Part shown: positions 18,646 to 23,240 of the stretch, piece after piece | How the letters are laid out: every line of letters starts with the position of its first letter | Numbering within the stretch: position 1 is the first letter of the stretch | Virus record (IMG/VR): IMGVR_UViG_3300042691_002404 | Span: 1-23,240 of that record | Direction: 5' to 3' (one strand) | DNA: 23,240 nt | DNA from: a virus | Notes under the pieces: generated by a model | Databases searched by the model: none | What the model was told of the DNA's origin: nothing | What the model saw: only the letters and a program-made list of their open reading frames with translations | Translations under genes and position numbers: made by a program

Positions 18646-19004
18646 CATTTAACGAGGTTTGGCATTATGCAATCGGGGAGTTGGGACTTGATCCTAACTC
18701 CTTTTATTTTATGTCTTTTGCAGAATACCAGTCGATTGCTTACGGCCATCAAATGCGCGAAAGCAAACAGGAAAATTTGTTTAGATCACTTTGGGTGCAG
18801 TTAAACAACGTTAACGTTACCAAGAAAGGCGACCTAATTCGTAAGCCTGAAAAGTTCTGGAAGATTCCGCTATTGGATGCCAAGCCGGTTAAAATTCCAA
18901 CCAAAGCCGAGGTCGCTAAGGCATACGAAATTGGACTACAATGGCAAACGCTTAAATTTGAGGAAGAGGCCAACTTTGATACGATAACTAATAAAATACA
19001 ATGA
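18642..19004 (+). CDS. Tail assembly chaperone, T extension (GT made by -1 frameshift)
   Basis: This frame continues the G protein after a -1 slip at 18633-18642, giving a GT fusion of about 241 residues. The T part (ITFNEVWHYAIGELGLDPNS, then FYFMSFAEYQSIAYGHQMRE) resembles the tail chaperone GT-type C-terminal domain, with a W-x-x-A-x-x-x-L-G-L-xP segment. It has no ATG near its start: a TTG occurs only at 18681, after already protein-like sequence, which favours frameshift over independent initiation. In lambda, the GT form binds the tape measure and recruits tube protein. The end overlaps the tape measure start (ATGA). Confidence 0.8.
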   Translation: MTFNEVWHYAIGELGLDPNSFYFMSFAEYQSIAYGHQMRESKQENLFRSLWVQLNNVNVTKKGDLIRKPEKFWKIPLLDAKPVKIPTKAEVAKAYEIGLQWQTLKFEEEANFDTITNKIQ

Positions 19005-20956
19005 GCGCTAAATTAAACGTTGATATAGTCGCGCAACTAAAGGAGTTTAACAAGTCGATGACTGAGTTAAAATCTGAGGTTAACGACGTAAACAAAAGTA
19101 TAAGCCAAAGCAACGACGAAACGGTTAAGTCTACTAAGAAAATGGGCAGCGCCTTTTCTGAGGTTGGCAAAACAATGGCGGCGGTTTTCACGGTTGATTT
19201 GTTAGTAAATCTTGGCAAAAAAATCCTAGATACTACAGTTGAATTCCAAAAAATGGAGGCGGTTTTAACGACCGCTCTAGGTAGCAATTCAGCGGCAAAG
19301 GCTGCGATGGACCAAATCGTAAATTTTGCAAGTAGCACGCCTTTCCAAGTAAATGAGTTAACCGATGCGTTTGTAAAATTGTCCAACCGTGGATTTATTC
19401 CAACGATGGACGAAATGCGCAGAATGGGTGACCTTGCAAGTTCTGTAGGCAAATCTTTTGACCAGTTAACCGAAGCAATTCTTGACGCGCAAAGCGGTGA
19501 GTTTGAGCGTTTAAAGGAGTTTGGAATTAAAGCATCGGCGCAAGGAGACGTTGTACAATTCACTTTTAAAGGAATTACAACCGAGGTACAAAAATCCGAT
19601 AAAGCAATACAAGAATATTTATTGGGCCTTGGTAATTTGGAAGGCGTTGCTGGATCAATGGAGGCTATTTCCAAGACGACAGGCGGCCAGATTTCAAACT
19701 TAGAGGATAATATAACCCAACTATTTAAAAACATTGGAGACAGTTCTAGCGGCTTTATAAATTGGTTTATTAAGGACCTAAATAACGTCATTTCGACAAT
19801 GCGCAATTTTGGCGAGGTTGTCGAGTTAATGAACCCATTTAAAACGCTTTCTGAATCCTCAGAGGAGGCACGGACTTATCTTTTAAAGGTTAACGATTCA
19901 ACTGACGATTTACAAAGAACAATTAAAGACGTTGCAAGTGAATTTGATAATTTAGACGTCGCTACGTTAGAGGCTGGCACGTCGCAAACTCGTTTCTTAA
20001 ACGAAATGATTCGCTTAGGCCATACAGTTGAAGATTCAAAAGCATTATTCCAGACGTACGTTAAACTAAGAAAAGAGCAAGCGTCCTCTGAGGCAATGCT
20101 TGCAACTTCTACGTCGGCAACAACTGCAGCAACTAAGCAAAACACTGCGGAAGTAGAAAAGCAAGCGGCGGCAAGACAAAGAGCGCACGAACAAAGAATT
20201 AAGCAACTAAGAAAAGAAGCCGAAGAATTTCTTAAAAACCAAGACGCGACTCTTAAAAAGGTTGGAAGTCGAGACGCATTTGGTGGGCAGCCTACGGACG
20301 TATCTAAGCAAGTAACTCCGGAGCGTTTGGCAATGATTCAAAACGCATCGTCTAGCATTTTGGCAATGAATAAGCAAATCGCTGCAACGATGCCAGGTAT
20401 TATAATACCAGAAGACGCAATTGAAAGGCTTAACTTGGCGGCTGCGGCTCAAAGCCAAATGGCTTACGAGACTCAATTGGTAGCGCAAAATATGAATGCC
20501 GCTTTAATGGTTGGCGATATGTTTGGCCAGGCGCTTGGACAACTTGCTGAGACTGGAAAAATTAGTTTCCAAGGCATTTTTGACGCTTTAAAACAAATGG
20601 TTTTAAGGTTTGCGGCTGCTATTGCCGCAGCGATAACGTTAAACATTTTAACCGGTGGCGCGGTAATGTCTGCGGGTAAAGCCGCTGGCGCCAAAAGTGG
20701 TTTTGGAGCGCTTTTAAAAGGCGGGTCTAGTATGGGAATTGGTGGATTAACACCTTTTGCAAACGGCGGTATTGTCAGCGGACCAACGCCAGCCTTGGTT
20801 GGTGAATATACTGGAGCGCGAACAAATCCGGAAGTAATTGCGCCTTTGTCTAAATTGCAAAATATGATGGGCGGAAACGTTACCTTTACAATTAGCGGCG
20901 ACAATCTAGTTGGAACGCTTAACAGAGCAAACAAAACACGGGCGAGAAAATTCTAA
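19001..20956 (+). CDS. Tape measure protein
   Basis: The protein sets tail length and may help DNA delivery. It has an N-terminal coiled coil (NKSMTELKSEVNDVNKSISQ), a TMP-like core with MEAVLTTALGSNSAAKAAMD and ASSTPFQVNELTDAFVKLSN (about 84-130), helix-rich middle (AEVEKQAAARQRAHEQRIKQ), and near the end a hydrophobic segment (about 533-565, VLRFAAAIAAAITLNILTGG), followed by a Gly-rich tail with FANGGIVSGPTPALVGEYTG, typical of tape measures. At 651 residues it is rather short, which by the usual 0.15 nm per residue suggests a tail near 100 nm. It overlaps the chaperone gene by 4 bases. Confidence 0.9.
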   Translation: MSAKLNVDIVAQLKEFNKSMTELKSEVNDVNKSISQSNDETVKSTKKMGSAFSEVGKTMAAVFTVDLLVNLGKKILDTTVEFQKMEAVLTTALGSNSAAKAAMDQIVNFASSTPFQVNELTDAFVKLSNRGFIPTMDEMRRMGDLASSVGKSFDQLTEAILDAQSGEFERLKEFGIKASAQGDVVQFTFKGITTEVQKSDKAIQEYLLGLGNLEGVAGSMEAISKTTGGQISNLEDNITQLFKNIGDSSSGFINWFIKDLNNVISTMRNFGEVVELMNPFKTLSESSEEARTYLLKVNDSTDDLQRTIKDVASEFDNLDVATLEAGTSQTRFLNEMIRLGHTVEDSKALFQTYVKLRKEQASSEAMLATSTSATTAATKQNTAEVEKQAAARQRAHEQRIKQLRKEAEEFLKNQDATLKKVGSRDAFGGQPTDVSKQVTPERLAMIQNASSSILAMNKQIAATMPGIIIPEDAIERLNLAAAAQSQMAYETQLVAQNMNAALMVGDMFGQALGQLAETGKISFQGIFDALKQMVLRFAAAIAAAITLNILTGGAVMSAGKAAGAKSGFGALLKGGSSMGIGGLTPFANGGIVSGPTPALVGEYTGARTNPEVIAPLSKLQNMMGGNVTFTISGDNLVGTLNRANKTRARKF

Positions 20957-20959
20957 GCA

Positions 20960-23240
20960 ATGGCATACGGTCTAAAATATACAATACCTTTTAAAGATAT
21001 TGACGACTTTTCCAACGTTGTCGAAATATACCAAGACGGCTTTGTTGGCACGTCAACGGAATTAATTGCAACAGACGTACCAGCGACGCACACATACGAG
21101 CGCGAGGATAACGAAGACATTACGTCCAGCATTATGTCGGCCACGCTTACGGTTTCTTTTTATTCGACTGACGTTACCGATTTTAGAAATTTCTTTAGTT
21201 ACTCAGACCGCGAGTTTTTGGTTATTCACAAATTCCAAGGCGACGTTGTATTTAAAGGCTACTTGTTAAACGACATAACTGGCGAGCCATTCCAAGACCC
21301 GCCTTACCCGGTTGTCGTTACTGCGACCGACGGCTTGGCTCAATTAAAGGAAATTACTTTAACAGGCCCAAGCGTAGACACGGATTTAGGCGAGTTAATC
21401 TTTGACCAACTTAATACTCTAGACCTCGAGTTAGATTTTGAGATTTGTAACGACCTTTATGAGGGCCTTGTAATGGACAACACCAAGTCCATTTTTGCGC
21501 AAACTGTTGGCGAGAATTTGTTAGTCCAAGAGTTTACCTTTGACGAATTAGGTATTAACGCTTTCGATTTCTTGCTGGAGATTTGCAAAACAATGGGCTG
21601 GGTTTTGTTTCAAAGAAACGGCCGCTGGATTATTCAGCGTGCAATATCTAGAAACATTGACACGACAACGATTTACGTTCACGACTGGAATACCTACGCA
21701 GTAAAGGAAAGTTACCAAAATAACGCGGTCGATTCCGCTGAAACTTGGTATTTAAAAAGTATTACGGCTAATCCTTACAGAGGCATAGCATACGGCAACG
21801 GCAAATTTGTAGCCGTATCAAACGGCTCGTTTAGCATTATGCATTCAAACGACGGCGTAACGTGGACAAGCGCAACCGTTGGCTCCTTTGGTTTATCGGA
21901 CGTAATTTACGCAAACGGCAAATTTGTAGCGGTTGGAGGTGAGTTATCCGGAAGCACGTTAATAACAAATATTCAGGTTTCAACCGATGGCGTAACCTGG
22001 ACAAGGTATAATCCAAGTTTTCAGATACAATTAAAGGCCATAACCTACGGCAACGGCTTGTTTGTTGCAGTTGCTAATAGCGGCGCGGTGAATCGTTTGG
22101 CAACGTCGCCAGACGGCATAAACTGGACACAACGAACGCCAGCGGCAAACAATGATTGGCAATCTGTTGCGTATGGCAACGGCAAATTTGTTGCTATTTC
22201 TAGCAATGGAACCAACCGCACAATGTATTCGACCGATGGCATTAACTGGACAGGCATAGCGGTAACACCAAACTCCAACAGTATTATTTTTGCAGACGGG
22301 AAATTTACAACTGGCAAGAATTACTCAACTGACGGCATAACGTGGACAAATTCAACGCTGGAATTTTCGCCTTTTGGCATTGCTTACGGCAATGGCTTAT
22401 TTGTCGCCGTTGGTCAATCTTTAAGCAATAGAATAGCAATTAGCACGGACGGGATAACGTGGCAACTTGTTGCGGCGCCAGCATTGACAACGTGGACTTG
22501 CGTAGAGTATGGCGAGAGTAAATTTGTGGCTTTGGCCGACGATGGCGCTAATCGAATAATGGTTAGTTATTCCAATGAAGGCAACACGCCAGAAGTTGTT
22601 GGAGATCAAAACGGAGTAAATACAAAATGGATTCCGGTAAACGCTGACCAGTTGCTGCAATATCAAAGACCTATTAAAAAACTGACGTTAACGCAAGGCG
22701 ATTTGGGCCAGTCAATTGTTACCAATGGCGAATCGTTTAACGAGGATTCTTGGTTTTTGGAAGGGCCATATAAGCCTTACGACTGGACAATTACGCCAGA
22801 CGAAGACACGCCTATAATTCAAATATTTCCTAACAATATTCCGCAAGCAACTGGTTACGACAACGAGCAAGGTGTTAGTTGGGACATTAGATTTGTGCCA
22901 AACGGTGAGGAAACTGACCAGCCAATTACCTCTAAACCTGTTTTCCTGGACTTTGCTGGCTTGTCTTTGGATTTAGAAGTTGATATTGATTACTTGACTG
23001 CGGCTAGCGCTATGGCTATAGCAGTAAAGCACGTCGACTCAGGAGGAACTGACCGCTATTTAGGTACTACTTTAGTGGGTTCGTTTAACCTTTTGCAATG
23101 GGATGAGACCTATAATACTTTCGTCTACTATTCAACTAAAGACAACGATAAACGAAAGTTTAAATTAACTTCTTTTGTATTGCCAACGGCTGGCTTTTTG
23201 TCTGTTGAGTTAAAGTACTTTGGGCCAACTGGTAGCGCTA
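20960..23240 (+). CDS. Distal tail/receptor-binding protein with inserted beta-propeller (partial)
   Basis: The frame starts at the ATG at 20960, 3 bases after the tape measure stop, and stays open to the window edge (760 complete codons), so the gene is cut off. Its start (MAYGLKYTIPFKDIDDFSNV) and the block VVFKGYLLNDITGEPFQDPP, then YPVVVTATDGLAQLKEI, resemble tail-tip baseplate proteins of Bacteroidota phages that follow the tape measure. About residues 272-545 consist of seven imperfect repeats of the type YGNGKFVAV followed by STDGITWT, probably a seven-bladed beta-propeller, inserted into the scaffold. The scaffold resumes at about 555 with TKWIPVNADQLLQYQRP. The propeller is likely the part that contacts host glycans. 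Exact family assignment of the scaffold is uncertain. Confidence 0.82.
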   Translation, partial: MAYGLKYTIPFKDIDDFSNVVEIYQDGFVGTSTELIATDVPATHTYEREDNEDITSSIMSATLTVSFYSTDVTDFRNFFSYSDREFLVIHKFQGDVVFKGYLLNDITGEPFQDPPYPVVVTATDGLAQLKEITLTGPSVDTDLGELIFDQLNTLDLELDFEICNDLYEGLVMDNTKSIFAQTVGENLLVQEFTFDELGINAFDFLLEICKTMGWVLFQRNGRWIIQRAISRNIDTTTIYVHDWNTYAVKESYQNNAVDSAETWYLKSITANPYRGIAYGNGKFVAVSNGSFSIMHSNDGVTWTSATVGSFGLSDVIYANGKFVAVGGELSGSTLITNIQVSTDGVTWTRYNPSFQIQLKAITYGNGLFVAVANSGAVNRLATSPDGINWTQRTPAANNDWQSVAYGNGKFVAISSNGTNRTMYSTDGINWTGIAVTPNSNSIIFADGKFTTGKNYSTDGITWTNSTLEFSPFGIAYGNGLFVAVGQSLSNRIAISTDGITWQLVAAPALTTWTCVEYGESKFVALADDGANRIMVSYSNEGNTPEVVGDQNGVNTKWIPVNADQLLQYQRPIKKLTLTQGDLGQSIVTNGESFNEDSWFLEGPYKPYDWTITPDEDTPIIQIFPNNIPQATGYDNEQGVSWDIRFVPNGEETDQPITSKPVFLDFAGLSLDLEVDIDYLTAASAMAIAVKHVDSGGTDRYLGTTLVGSFNLLQWDETYNTFVYYSTKDNDKRKFKLTSFVLPTAGFLSVELKYFGPTGSA
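21770..22595 (+). repeat. Seven imperfect repeats encoding a predicted beta-propeller
   Basis: About 38-residue repeats, each with a G(N/D)GxFVAV-type strand and an Asp-box-like S-x-D-G-x-T/N-W turn: SNDGVTWT, STDGVTWT, SPDGINWT, STDGINWT, STDGITWT and STDGITWQ, and a last degenerate unit ending YSNEG. At the DNA level the units share stretches such as GGCAACGGCAAATTTGT and GACGGCATAACGTGGACA-like variants, so they arose by duplication. Confidence 0.78.

Noticed and set aside
18681-19004. Independent gene from the TTG at 18681
   Set aside because: Protein-like sequence continues upstream of it to the A-run, so the -1 frameshift explains the frame better.
1012-22666. Open frames on the - strand throughout the window
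   Set aside because: They lie opposite well-supported genes, lack recognisable motifs and promoters, and look like shadows of the + strand genes.
1-23240. tRNA genes, CRISPR arrays, insertion sequences, integrase or attachment sites
   Set aside because: None could be seen; the only spaced short repeats are the iterons, which are 11 bp and lack spacers.

Overview
The window is a stretch of a tailed, siphovirus-like bacteriophage or prophage genome. All recognisable genes lie on the + strand. The host is most likely a member of the Bacteroidota. The main evidence is that intergenic promoters follow the Bacteroidota pattern (-33 TTTG or TTG, 17-19 bases, -7 TAnnTTTG/A), that Shine-Dalgarno sequences are largely absent, and that several proteins resemble families I associate with Bacteroidota phages. 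No integrase, lysis gene or tRNA is visible, so lifestyle is undecided, and the window ends inside a tail gene.

Layout. 1-3343: early recombination genes (ERF-type annealing protein, Gp157-like protein) followed by a tightly packed row of very small genes, several with helix-turn-helix character. 3336-4850: a replication module. It has a promoter, a compact structured RNA with two loops that are complementary to each other, and a replication initiator gene carrying two arrays of 11-bp direct repeats next to an AT-rich purine tract, which looks like a lambda-style origin inside the initiator gene. 4847-6055: a cytosine-5 DNA methyltransferase gene with a second long reading frame (4992-6005) wholly inside it; both frames look protein-like. 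6061-8003: an SSB-like small protein, a small membrane protein, a RusA-type resolvase, an XRE regulator on its own promoter, and a SAM methyltransferase between two terminators.

8055-23240: the virion module in classic HK97-like order: small and large terminase, portal, minor head protein, [GT25-like glycosyltransferase], S78 prohead protease, major capsid protein, terminator, [GT4 glycosyltransferase], head-tail connector, head closure, tail completion, tail terminator, two paralogous tail tube proteins separated by a Cys-rich mini-gene, tail chaperones joined by a -1 frameshift, tape measure, and a large distal tail protein (incomplete at the window end) with an inserted predicted seven-bladed beta-propeller.

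The best candidates for undescribed biology are the structured RNA plus iteron origin around the initiator gene, the roughly 1 kb of dual-coding sequence in the methyltransferase gene, the two glycosyltransferases embedded among head genes, and the beta-propeller inserted in the tail protein. Two distinct promoter families appear, each with two or more near-identical copies, which suggests timed expression of the early/replication and virion modules.
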